The notes beneath the pieces were generated by a model, which made no database searches, was not told the DNA's origin, and saw nothing but the letters and a program-made list of their open reading frames with translations. A stretch of 64,000 bases of DNA from Salinispora tropica CNB-440 (GTDB taxonomy: Bacteria; Actinomycetota; Actinomycetes; Mycobacteriales; Micromonosporaceae): positions 3,972,144 to 4,036,143 of the forward strand of contig NC_009380.1 in the NCBI RefSeq assembly GCF_000016425.1, given 5' to 3'. Each line of letters begins with the position of its first letter. The first letter of the stretch is position 1. Below are positions 47,135 through 54,664 of this stretch, piece by piece. The position numbers and the translations under genes are program-made.

Positions 47135-48481
47135 TCATTCCGCGTGGGCGTGCGCGGCCTCGTTCTCGGCGCGTAGGGCGTCGAGGCTGACAGCCTCGCC
47201 AGCAGCATCCTTGATCGTGATGCGATCCATGATCGAGGCAAGGGCCTTGCCCCGCCGGACGTCACCGTAGACCGCGCCGGCGGCACCCGAGCGGACAAGC
47301 TGGTCGTAGAACTGCTGCGGAGCCACCCCGGCGCGCTGAGCCCGGTGCACGATCTCGTGGCCGAACTCGTCGTCGGAGACCTGGATCTCCTCCGCGTCGG
47401 CGACGGTGTCCAGCAGGAGCTGAATCTTCACGCCCTGGGTGGCCGCCTCGGTCAGCTCGGTGTCGATCTGCTCCTCGGTCTTCTCCTCGGCCGCGAGGTA
47501 CTCCTCCATCGAGGCACCGACCCGCTCGAGCTGATCCACCATCGCCGCCTTGCGGCTCTCGACCTCCTCGCGGACAACACCCTCCGGTGCCGGCACCTCA
47601 GTCGCCTCGACAATCTGCTCGAGGGCCTTGTCCCGGGCGGCGTAGATCTGCTCGACTCGCTTGCCCTGGGTCACCCGCTCGCTCACGTCGTCGCGAAGCT
47701 CCGCCATGGTGTCGAACTCACTTGCCAGCTCGGCGAACTCGTCGTCCAGCTGCGGCAGCTCCTTCTCCTTGACCGTACGGACGGTCACCGAGACCTCGGC
47801 GTCGCGGCCGGCGTAGTCCCCGCCGACGAGCTGCGTGGTGAAGGTGGTGCTCGCCCCGGCCGCCAAGCCGACAACGGCCTCGTCCAGGCCCGGCAGGAGC
47901 TGCTTGCTGCCGACCTCGTGCGAGAGGTTGCTCGCCGAGCCGCCCGGGACCTCCTCGCCGTCAACAGTCGCGTTCAAGTCGATCTGCACGAAGTCGCCCT
48001 CGCCGGCAGCCCGCTCGACGGTCTTCAGCGTCGCGAACCGCTCCCGCAGACTCTGCACCTGCTCATCGATCTCACTGTCATCGATCTTCAGCTCATCGAC
48101 GGTCACCTCGACCGTCGACAGGTCGGGCAGGGTGAGCTCCGGCCGGATGTCCACCTCGGCGGTGAAGTTGAGCGAGTCGCCGTCCGCGAACTCGGTGATC
48201 TCGACTTCGGGACGACCAAGCGTCTTCAGGTCGTGCTCGCGCACCGCCGCGAGAATGTTCTGCGGGATGGCCTCCTGGACCGCCTCGTTGAGCACAGTGC
48301 CCCGGCCGACCCGCTGATCGATCACGGCAGCCGGGACCTTTCCCCGACGGAAGCCGGGAACCTGGACCTGCTGGCCAATCTCCCGGTACGCCTTCTTGAG
48401 GCTCGGCTCGAGCTCGACGAACGGCACCTCGATGGCAAGCCGCACGCGCGTCGGGCTCAGAGTCTCGACGGTGCTCTTCAC
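47135..48481 (-). CDS. tig: Trigger factor chaperone
   Basis: 448 residues from GTG 48481 (AAGGAG 8 nt upstream); the longer frame reads through tRNA-Pro and was rejected. The ribosome-binding domain has the signature VPGFRRGKVPAAVI. The FKBP-type prolyl isomerase domain (about 150-240) includes GDFVQIDLNATVDGEEVPGG, and the C-terminal helical arms end in an acidic, His-rich tail. It binds nascent chains at the exit tunnel. tig upstream of clpP1P2-clpX is the classic arrangement. Confidence 0.97.
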   Translation of the reverse strand: MKSTVETLSPTRVRLAIEVPFVELEPSLKKAYREIGQQVQVPGFRRGKVPAAVIDQRVGRGTVLNEAVQEAIPQNILAAVREHDLKTLGRPEVEITEFADGDSLNFTAEVDIRPELTLPDLSTVEVTVDELKIDDSEIDEQVQSLRERFATLKTVERAAGEGDFVQIDLNATVDGEEVPGGSASNLSHEVGSKQLLPGLDEAVVGLAAGASTTFTTQLVGGDYAGRDAEVSVTVRTVKEKELPQLDDEFAELASEFDTMAELRDDVSERVTQGKRVEQIYAARDKALEQIVEATEVPAPEGVVREEVESRKAAMVDQLERVGASMEEYLAAEEKTEEQIDTELTEAATQGVKIQLLLDTVADAEEIQVSDDEFGHEIVHRAQRAGVAPQQFYDQLVRSGAAGAVYGDVRRGKALASIMDRITIKDAAGEAVSLDALRAENEAAHAHAE

Positions 48482-48624
48482 AGGCGTACTCCTTGACGGA
48501 TCTTGGTGGTCTGGGCGCTGTCTACAGCCCATCGAGTGTAGGCGAGCCGGTACGGCCTGCTGGCAGTGCCCGGGAACCACACGCGAAACGGCGGTGCCCG
48601 GGTCAACCCGGCCGCGAACGACAG

Positions 48625-48698
48625 TCGGGGTGGCGGGATTTGAACCCACGGCCCCTCGCTCCCAAAGCGAGTGCGCTACCAAGCTGCGCCACACCCCG
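48625..48698 (-). tRNA. tRNA-Pro (anticodon TGG)
   Basis: The minus strand folds as a clover leaf: acceptor cggggtg/caccccg, D arm gcgcagcttggtagcgc, anticodon stem ctcgc/gcgag around loop tttggga, T arm with ggttcaaatc. The CCA is not encoded. Confidence 0.96.
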
Positions 48699-48974
48699 TG
48701 GCGGGAAGCAGTCTATGCCGTCCGCATCCGCGCACAGTTGCCCGGGGCCATATCCGATCGCGTGTCCCGCCATGGGGCTGACCGACGGAGCCCACCGCCC
48801 GGCTCGGTCAGCGGCATCGTCAACCCCGTTCGGCCGCACCGCACCACCCAGGAGCAGCGCTGTCGCGAGCGTGCCCGGCCTCGCCCGAGGCTCGACCACG
48901 ACCACAGCCATGGGCGTGCGCGGAACTCGACGGCATTGGGTAGGCTGTCGACGCGCCCCCACACGAGGGCGGTC
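48699..48974. other. Intergenic region between the two tRNA genes
   Basis: 276 bp. A TAGGCT at 48941-48946 could be the -10 of the tRNA-Gly promoter, but no matching -35 is visible. Reading frames across it are not convincing as genes. Confidence 0.4.
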
Positions 48975-49048
48975 GCGGGCGTAGCTCAATGGCAGAGCTT
49001 CAGTCTTCCAAACTGACGGTGCGGGTTCGATTCCCGTCGCCCGCTCCA
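48975..49048 (+). tRNA. tRNA-Gly (anticodon TCC), island attachment target
   Basis: Acceptor gcgggcg/cgcccgc, D arm gctcaatggcagagc, anticodon stem tcagt/actga around loop cttccaa, T arm gcgggttcgattcccgt, and an encoded CCA (49046-49048). The last 37 nt (49012-49048) recur at 53210-53246 with one change. That marks this gene as the integration target of the adjacent island; the tRNA itself remains intact. Confidence 0.96.
49012..49048 (+). repeat. att-like direct repeat, left copy (in tRNA-Gly)
   Basis: 37-bp sequence matching 53210-53246 at 36/37 positions (T at 49031 versus C at 53229). Confidence 0.85.
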
Positions 49049-49325
49049 ACGGTCTCCAGCCCAGGTCAGAGGTGGCACACCCCGACCCTGGGCCAGTCGA
49101 ACACTCGCTTTCGCCTGCTCCGATCTTGCGGATTATCCGCGGGCCATCAGCTGCTGTGGCTGTCCTTGCGCCGGGTCTGCGGACACCCGGCTGGTCCATA
49201 GCCGAGAAGATATCGCGGTCCCGCTCGCTGGTCGTGCTGGGAGTTGACGGCGGCACCTCGCCACCGACGCAGGGCAGCACGGACGTACGGATTGGTTTAG
49301 CGTCACGGAGTCGTCGGGGGGGGGA

Positions 49326-49787
49326 ATGATCGGAAACATCACTGGGCACCTTGCTGGCGCGGCTGCCGCCTGGGCGGCGTTCGTCGTGGAGGGGGCCGTC
49401 TTCTACGTCGGCCTGCTCGTGTACGCAATGGTGGCCGATACAGGAACCGGCGGTCCGCTGGCGGGGCCGCTGCTGGTACTGCTTGCCGGCGTGCTGGGCG
49501 TCGGTCTGGTGCCGCTGCTGTTCGTGCCAGCCAGCATTGCCGGGCAGGTCGCCGCGAAAAACGGACGTTTGCTCGTGAAGTTGCTGATCGCGTTGGCCGT
49601 CGCCGCAGTGCTGGCCGCGATCTACGTTGCTGTTGTCGCAGTAGCCACCGATGTGCCGATTGCCGACGCGGTGTTAGCGTGCCTGGGCGGCGTGGTCGCC
49701 GTGCTGATCCCGACGGCGGTCTATGTGAGCGCCGCCCACGGCGTGCTGAAAATCATGCCAGTCCGCCGTTCCTCGGCATCGATATAG
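49326..49787 (+). CDS. Hypothetical four-helix membrane protein
   Basis: 153 residues, ATG 49326, with a poly-G run (gggggggg) just upstream as the only Shine-Dalgarno-like feature. Hydrophobic stretches near 12-35, 45-75, 82-105 and 113-140; the tail KIMPVRRSSASI is basic. No recognised family. Its stop codon is directly adjacent to the degenerate att-like repeat, so this gene fills the first part of the island. Confidence 0.65.
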   Translation: MIGNITGHLAGAAAAWAAFVVEGAVFYVGLLVYAMVADTGTGGPLAGPLLVLLAGVLGVGLVPLLFVPASIAGQVAAKNGRLLVKLLIALAVAAVLAAIYVAVVAVATDVPIADAVLACLGGVVAVLIPTAVYVSAAHGVLKIMPVRRSSASI

Positions 49788-49830
49788 ATGCCCGTGGCTA
49801 GCTCCAACAGCCTCCGACCCAGGTCAGAGG
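49787..49830 (+). repeat. Degenerate third copy of the tRNA-Gly 3' end and flank
   Basis: Ungapped, 36 of 44 bases match 49029-49072, including gctccaac and cccaggtcagagg, so homology continues 24 bp past the tRNA CCA. This implies duplication of tRNA-plus-flank by an earlier insertion and later drift. Confidence 0.7.
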
Positions 49831-50041
49831 CGATGCACCATCCAGGGTCAAGCCAGCCTTGACGGCGTCCGGTTAAACGCCAAACCGCAGTCAGACGGCG
49901 AAAACGACAACACCGCAGGTTCCGCATGCGGCCAGTCGACGTGCGCCTTCTGCGCGTCGGAGCGCGGCTGGGCCTGGCCGGTCAGGTCCTTGATGACGTA
50001 CTTAGTTAGTAACCGTGTGTTGATCAATAGGAGGAACCCGC

Positions 50042-50773
50042 ATGCGATGGAAGACTCTGGCTGGCGTCCTAGTGGCGCTGGCCTTCTTGGTCCCGGCGAC
50101 ACCGGCGGCGGCTCAAGTCGAATCGGCAGGGCTGGACACGTCCTGCCAAACGGTCGAGCGCAAGGTATACACGGATATCCGCGAGCTTGTCACCATCGAT
50201 CTAGATACCGCTACCGATCAGCAGGTGCGAGTGTTGACCTCCAAGATCCTTAGTAAAGTGCGGACCGACTCCTTGACAACTCTGGACGACCAAATAGTGG
50301 AGCGGTTGAAGGGTCCCGCGGAGGAGCTTCGATCATTCCTTAAGACGGACATGTATCAGACCTGGTCAAGCGATCTGGCGATCAAGATAGGCCAGACGCT
50401 GACTGACGACGCTGGCCCCAAGGTGAATGAGGCCGCGCAGGAGGCACTGGACTACGGCGATGTCGATGCGTACCTGACCTACCTGAACGACGGCCTGTAT
50501 GTCGCACGCGAGCTTGACTGCGCGGCTCAGCCGACAGCGACGCCCAGCGCCACGCCCAGCGCCACGCCCAGCGCCACGCCCAGCGCCACGACGGCCGGTA
50601 CACCGACCCCTGATTCATCCGCCAGCCTGGGTGCATCCGACGGAGAGGGTGGTGGGCTGGCCGCTACTGGCGCCGACACCGCGACCGCGGCCGGAATTGG
50701 GGGTGCGCTTCTCCTCCTCGGCGGTGCGGGCTACATGATCGGGCGTCGACGCCGCACCCGCTTCCAGGCATAG
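50042..50773 (+). CDS. Secreted protein with sortase-like LAATG cell-wall anchor
   Basis: 243 residues; AGGAGG lies 9 nt before ATG. Signal peptide: MRWKTLAGVLVALAFLVPATPAAA. A largely helical mature region follows (about 28-160), with TDQQVRVLTSKILSKVRTDS and two Cys (35 and ~160) that could form a disulfide. Then a TPSA x4 / Thr-Pro-Ser spacer, and a C-terminal sorting signal GGGLAATGAD, a hydrophobic helix (IGGALLLLGGAGYMIG) and RRRRTR. LAxTG tails suit the class E sortases of high-GC actinomycetes. No sortase gene is in the window. Function unknown. Base composition looks less GC-rich than flanking genes. Confidence 0.8.
   Translation: MRWKTLAGVLVALAFLVPATPAAAQVESAGLDTSCQTVERKVYTDIRELVTIDLDTATDQQVRVLTSKILSKVRTDSLTTLDDQIVERLKGPAEELRSFLKTDMYQTWSSDLAIKIGQTLTDDAGPKVNEAAQEALDYGDVDAYLTYLNDGLYVARELDCAAQPTATPSATPSATPSATPSATTAGTPTPDSSASLGASDGEGGGLAATGADTATAAGIGGALLLLGGAGYMIGRRRRTRFQA
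50540..50592 (+). repeat. 12-bp in-frame tandem repeat encoding TPSA
   Basis: The unit acgcccagcgcc is repeated four times and encodes the wall-spanning spacer of the LAATG protein. Copy number may vary between strains. Confidence 0.85.
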
Positions 50774-51001
50774 CAGCTCTTCGACGTTGAGCGGGGTTCG
50801 TGGCTGGAGCCCCTGGGCACGCAGATGTCATCTTGACGATCCCATCCCGAAGCCGTCAGGCGATCAAGGGCAGGATGTTGCGGATGACCCACAGGTCGAC
50901 TCGGAACCAGGACCTCGACAAGCCTGCTCAGCAGTACCAACTGGGTCCTGGCCGGAGACGAACTACTTCAGGCACGGGGGTGTCCAAGGCAACCTTCCAA
51001 G

Positions 51002-51031
51002 CGATCCGCCACCATGCCTGGTGGCGGATCG
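51002..51031 (+). terminator. Perfect 12-bp hairpin with T-tract
   Basis: cgatccgccacc and ggtggcggatcg enclose a 6-nt loop and are followed by tcctcgtgttttg. It lies 229 bp beyond the LAATG protein stop. The 50774-51110 stretch holds no convincing gene apart from this. Confidence 0.75.
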
Positions 51032-51110
51032 TCCTCGTGTTTTGACCGTTTTGGGCAGGGGGTTTTGGTGTGGGGTTGAGGGTTTGGTCGTGGTGGTGTG
51101 GGTTGTGGTG

Positions 51111-51919
51111 TCACTTTCCCTTGTGGATGGCGTTCTTGCGGACTATCGGGTAGTGGGTGCGGCGTACGCGGCGTTTGCCGGCGGGGCGGCCGGGGCCGGG
51201 ATGTCCGGGTTTCGCGTGCCCTGGTGGGTGCCAGGCGTTGTGTAAAGCGGGTGAAACCTGTCGGCGGACTTGGCCGGGGGTCATCGTGGTTGCGGTGGGG
51301 GGTCCCAGGGCGGTCGGTGGTGGGTCAGCTGGGTTCGGGCGCAGAACAGGTGCAGGTAGGCGTAGGCGTGTAGGCGTAGCCAGGTGGTCAGCGTGTCGGG
51401 TTGTCGCGGGTAGAAGTCGCTGGCGTGGGCGGTGGTCTTCAGGTAGCGGAAGTAGTGCTCGATGTCGTAGCGGGCCAGGTAGGTCATGACCAGGGTGAGC
51501 AGGTCGTGGCGGGTGCCGGAGTACCACAGGGCCAGGTCGCCGGCGCAGCGGCTGGGTCGTAGGTGCTGGACGCGGGCGATCAGGACGGTGCCCTCGACGA
51601 TCGGTGGGCTGGGTTGGTCTTCGAAGCCTCTGCTGGAGCAGGTGAGTGTGGGGTGGACGTGGTGCCAGGCCCAGACGGTGACCGTGCCGTAGATATCCAT
51701 CGGGGCGCTGAGGCCGGCGTCAGCGGGGATCGCGCGCTGGTGTAGCAGGTGGGTGATCCGGGCGGCGGGGTAGCCGGAGTCCAGCAGGAACAGCGGCGGG
51801 TCGATCATGCTCGCCCCGTCCCGGGCGCAGACCCGGGCGATGTACTGGATCGACTGGTCCGGGCGGCCCTCGACGGCGGGCACACCAACGCGAAAAGGGA
51901 GGCGACGGTACCGGCCCAT
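51111..51919 (-). pseudogene. Frameshifted, truncated DDE transposase
   Basis: Two minus-strand frames join into one transposase. The main one (51281-51919) has FLLDSGYPAARITHLL (second Asp) and YDIEHYFRYLKTTAHA (catalytic Glu in the Y-x-IEH-x-FR signature). It stops at TGA near 51281. The continuation, MTPGQVRRQVSPALHN to PGHPGPGRPAGKRR, is in the next frame (51111-51280) and is the usual basic C-terminus of this family. The N-terminal part with the first Asp is missing: the frame abuts the IS5-type fragment near 51900. So at least one frameshift and one truncation. No inverted repeats were identified. Confidence 0.75.
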
Positions 51920-52497
51920 CCCCGGTCAACCGCGGCACACCCGACAGCAAGCATCATGTGATCACCGACGGGGACGACACACCCCTCGCGGTGATCACCA
52001 CCGGCGGCAACGTGCGCGACATCAGCAAGGCCGTGGACCTGCTCGACGCGGTACCACCGGTCGCGGGACACCGCGGCGCACCCCGCCGACGACGCCCCGT
52101 CCTGCTCGCGGACAAGGGATACGACAGCGCCGGCATCCGGGACGCCTGCCGCAAACGACGGACCGAGCCGATCATCCCGCGCCCCGGACGCAAACACGTC
52201 AAGGGCCTGGGCAAACTGCGCCACGTCGTGGAACAGAGCATCGCACTACTGCACCAGTTCCGACGTTTAGCCATCCGCTGGGAACGTCACCTCGACCTCC
52301 ACGATGCCCTCGTATCCCTCGGCTGCGCCCCGATGCTGAGGATGGCCCGCAGCAGCGCATACGGTGGCGTGCGGAGCCAAGATCTTTCGTCCTGGAGGGC
52401 GCTACGCCCTGTCCCCGTCCGGGGAGACTGGACGGTCTACGACTGCCCGACGAGGAGATCCGCTTCTGGGTACCGGCAGCGATGCGGGACCAGGTGA
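51892..52497 (+). pseudogene. IS5-type transposase C-terminal fragment
   Basis: In frame from about 51892: GTGPSPVNRGTPDSKHHVITDG, DDTPLAVITTGGNVRDIS, VLLADKGYDSAGIRDAC, RHVVEQSIALLHQFRRLAIRWER. These are the core Asp and Glu blocks of IS5/IS427-group DDE transposases. The N-terminal half is gone, and after about 52350 the frame reads through unrelated DNA. It is transcribed toward the right and abuts the other transposase remnant head to head near 51900, which suggests one element inserted into or recombined with the other. Confidence 0.75.
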
Positions 52498-53034
52498 CTA
52501 GCTCGGCCAGCCAATAGCGTCGAGGAACCCCTCCACGGCGACTACGACGTGACTGAGCACCGCGATCGACTCGGTAAGTGGGCCGGGTACGTACATGCCG
52601 TGGTCCGCACCGTCCACCTCCAGCACATGGGGTGACAGCCGGCGGGCAATGCCACCGTCCCAGACCTTGTCAGCAGTGCCACCCACGAGGAGGAACGGCG
52701 CGGTTGCGCCGCCCAACGCATCAACCACCCATGGCAGAGTGAGCAGGGGCGTGAGCCACACGGCGGGCAAGGTTCTTTCGGCGGCAAGCGCTGCCGCGTT
52801 CGTGCCGAGCGACTTGCCGATCAGCAGGGGGCGACCGCTGATGCTGTCAAGAAGTGGAGCGATCTCACCGCCCACCCAGCTCTCGATTCCCGGCTGATCA
52901 GGCTTCGGGAACTTTTGCGACCACGAGTATCGGTGGACCGTTGCGCCCCGCAGCTCTGCCACATCGCCGGCATACATCAGCAGGGGAGCGCCCGCTCCGA
53001 ATCTCCCGCCGGGAATCACGACAGCGTCAGCCAT
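52498..53034 (-). CDS. Small alpha/beta-hydrolase-like protein
   Basis: 178 residues from ATG 53034 (a start six codons earlier is possible). The nucleophile elbow is LIGKSLGTNAAA (GxSxG), with candidate acid Asp in LVGGTADKVWD and His in VDGADHGMYV. The compact size matches small KANL3/Tex30-like or dienelactone-hydrolase-like proteins. It is the last gene of the island and may be either cargo or a chromosomal gene; its base composition resembles the chromosome. Confidence 0.8.
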   Translation of the reverse strand: MADAVVIPGGRFGAGAPLLMYAGDVAELRGATVHRYSWSQKFPKPDQPGIESWVGGEIAPLLDSISGRPLLIGKSLGTNAAALAAERTLPAVWLTPLLTLPWVVDALGGATAPFLLVGGTADKVWDGGIARRLSPHVLEVDGADHGMYVPGPLTESIAVLSHVVVAVEGFLDAIGWPS

Positions 53035-53209
53035 GCGGGCGACCCTACTCACGACAGGTCCAGCGTTCAGGCCGCGTACGACAGGGCCGGCATCGTCGGG
53101 CCATCCGGAGGCCAGTAGCGGTGGCGCGCAGCGGGCACGAGCCGCAACACCGCTGGCCGCCGAGCGCGGGCGTTTCGGGCATCACGACCCGATGAGCACG
53201 CTCCCCCAG

Positions 53210-53246
53210 ACTGACGGTGCGGGTTCGACTCCCGTCGCCCGCTCCA
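53210..53246 (+). repeat. att-like direct repeat, right copy (partial tRNA-Gly)
   Basis: 37-bp copy of the tRNA-Gly 3' end (36/37), including the anticodon-stem 3' half, T arm, acceptor 3' strand and CCA. The 5' half of a tRNA is absent, so this is not a functional gene. The following bases (cgagctccggttcaggtgagc) still resemble the flank after the true tRNA. Confidence 0.85.
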
Positions 53247-53522
53247 CGAGCTCCGGTTCAGGTGAGCGACATGATCGCCGAACCTGAGCCGTTCCCGTTC
53301 CAGCTCTCTAACCTTGTGTACGACTCCTGCGCCGGTCACGATGCCGACCGGTGTGGCAAGGATCTGGGTGGGCGGGCAGCGAGGCTGGGGCGCCTCGAAC
53401 ACCGGGCCGGTCCGCATGGCCGGACCTGACTCCCGGCCCACGACTCGCCGAACCGCCGTCCCAGGCTTGACTCTCCCGCCAGGGGAGACTCGATCATCGG
53501 TGCGGAAACGGAGGAACCGAGC
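53247..53522. other. Gene-free DNA between island end and MerR gene
   Basis: 276 bp. Several short frames exist but none has convincing codon pattern plus start signals. The final ~30 bp supply GAGG upstream of the MerR-type gene start. Confidence 0.4.
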
Positions 53523-54347
53523 ATGGACGACCTGATCCCGATCGGGCGTTTCTCCCGGATGAGCCGGCTGTCGGTGAAGGCCCTGCGCTTCTACGACAAG
53601 CAGGGCCTGCTCGCACCGGCTTGGGTCGACCCGTCCTCGGGCTACCGCTACTACCGGCGAGCCCAGGCCGGGCGGGCCGAGGCGATCCGGGTACTGCGCG
53701 CGATCGACATGCCGGTCGGGGATATCCGCGACCTGCTCGCCGACGACGACCCGGAACTGACCGGCAAGCGCCTCGTCGCACACCGGGAGCGGTTACGGGC
53801 CCGGCTCGCCGAGCAGGAGCGGATGCTGCGGTTCCTCGAAGAACTCATCGATCGAGGAGGACATGTCATGCCCTACGACGTCATCGTGAAGGAAGTCGAG
53901 ACCGTTCCGGTCGCCAGCCTCACCCTGCACACCAGCCTCGATGCGATCGGCGCCGACATGGGCCGCGGCTTCGGCACGGTTGTCGACGCCATCGGCAACG
54001 CCGGCACCGAGGCCAACGGCAAGCCGTTCGTCGTCTACCACGACGTCATCGACGAGCAGACCACTGGCGACATCGAGATCTGTATCCCGGTTCCGGCCGG
54101 CACCGTCCTGCCCAGCGGCCCGGTCCGCTACCGCGAGCTCCGCGGCGGCCCGATCGCCTCCACCGTCCATCGAGGGCCTTACCAGGAGATCAGCCCCGCC
54201 TACCACGTCGTCACCGGCTGGATCGAGCAGGAGGGTGTGCATCCGGCGGGCCCGCCGCGCGAGGTCTACCTCAACGACCCTCAAACGGTCAGTCCTGCCG
54301 AGCTGCTCACCGAGGTGCAGTTCCCCATCGACAAGGCGTCGCACTGA
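53523..54347 (+). CDS. MerR-family regulator with GyrI-like effector-binding domain
   Basis: 274 residues. The N-terminal winged-helix MerR domain is IPIGRFSRMSRLSVKALRFYDKQGLL...DPSSGYRYY. A dimerisation coiled coil follows (about 75-112: RERLRARLAEQERMLRFLEELI). The C-terminal GyrI-like/BmrR-type ligand domain (about 118-272) has VKEVETVPVASLTLH, VYHDVIDEQTTGDIEICIPV, STVHRGPYQEISPAYHVVTGWI and PREVYLNDP. Such proteins activate efflux or detoxification genes on binding hydrophobic cations. Its own target is not evident; the nearby MDR oxidoreductase is convergent. Confidence 0.92.
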   Translation: MDDLIPIGRFSRMSRLSVKALRFYDKQGLLAPAWVDPSSGYRYYRRAQAGRAEAIRVLRAIDMPVGDIRDLLADDDPELTGKRLVAHRERLRARLAEQERMLRFLEELIDRGGHVMPYDVIVKEVETVPVASLTLHTSLDAIGADMGRGFGTVVDAIGNAGTEANGKPFVVYHDVIDEQTTGDIEICIPVPAGTVLPSGPVRYRELRGGPIASTVHRGPYQEISPAYHVVTGWIEQEGVHPAGPPREVYLNDPQTVSPAELLTEVQFPIDKASH

Positions 54348-54487
54348 TCGCCGCCCTCGGCGAGCGTCGACGGCGACCGGCGGTAGTCCTCGCGAGGAGC
54401 CTCGTCCGATCCGCCCAGGTGACGTCGCGCTGCCAGCTGGCGGAATCGGTGAGGTCATGCCGCCTCGTCACCGCTAGGAGTGGCCAC

Positions 54488-54542
54488 GAGGTCTCCGGTA
54501 TGACGTTCGAGCTTGGTCGCTGAACCGTCTACCGGAGACCTC
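54488..54542. terminator. 13-bp inverted repeat between convergent genes
   Basis: gaggtctccggta (54488-54500) and taccggagacctc (54530-54542) are perfect complements around a 29-nt loop. It probably serves as a terminator, or remains from a small insertion. Confidence 0.5.
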
Positions 54543-54575
54543 TTCCGCTATCGATCCCCACCACGCCGTGACCGT

Positions 54576-54664
54576 CACCGGTCACCGGTCACCGGTCACC
54601 GCGAATTCGGGAACACGCCTCAACCGGTCGGTCAGGTCGACCGATAGGTGAACCGGTCGGTCAG
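54576..54664. repeat. Heptamer tandem repeat and 14-bp direct repeat
   Basis: The 7-mer caccggt is repeated three times plus five bases at 54576-54601. Then aaccggtcggtcag occurs at 54622-54635 and 54651-54664, the second copy covering the stop codon of the MDR oxidoreductase. With the inverted repeat above, the 313-bp gap is mostly repetitive. Confidence 0.75.

Larger units (their letters stand above)
49049..53246. mobile_element. Decayed genomic island inserted at tRNA-Gly
   Basis: A 4.2-kb segment bounded by the tRNA-Gly 3' end and its 37-bp copy. Contents: a membrane protein, an LAATG-tailed secreted protein, two transposase remnants on opposite strands and a small hydrolase. No integrase, excisionase, replication or conjugation gene is visible, so it is a remnant or a nested product of several insertions. 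A third, degenerate copy of the repeat at 49787-49830 splits it into a ~0.75-kb and a ~3.4-kb part. Confidence 0.7.

Noticed and set aside
49072..49329. 85-residue frame between tRNA-Gly and the membrane protein
   Set aside because: No ribosome site and no recognisable pattern; it lies in island flank DNA.
52385..52517. Possible C-terminal gene fragment (ending EEIRFWVPAAMRDQV) after the IS5 remnant
   Set aside because: The reading looks protein-like but is too short, has no start and overlaps another frame; not supportable as a gene remnant.
53067..53783. 238-residue minus-strand frame over the att copy and MerR gene start
   Set aside because: It reads through the tRNA fragment and antisense to the MerR DNA-binding domain.
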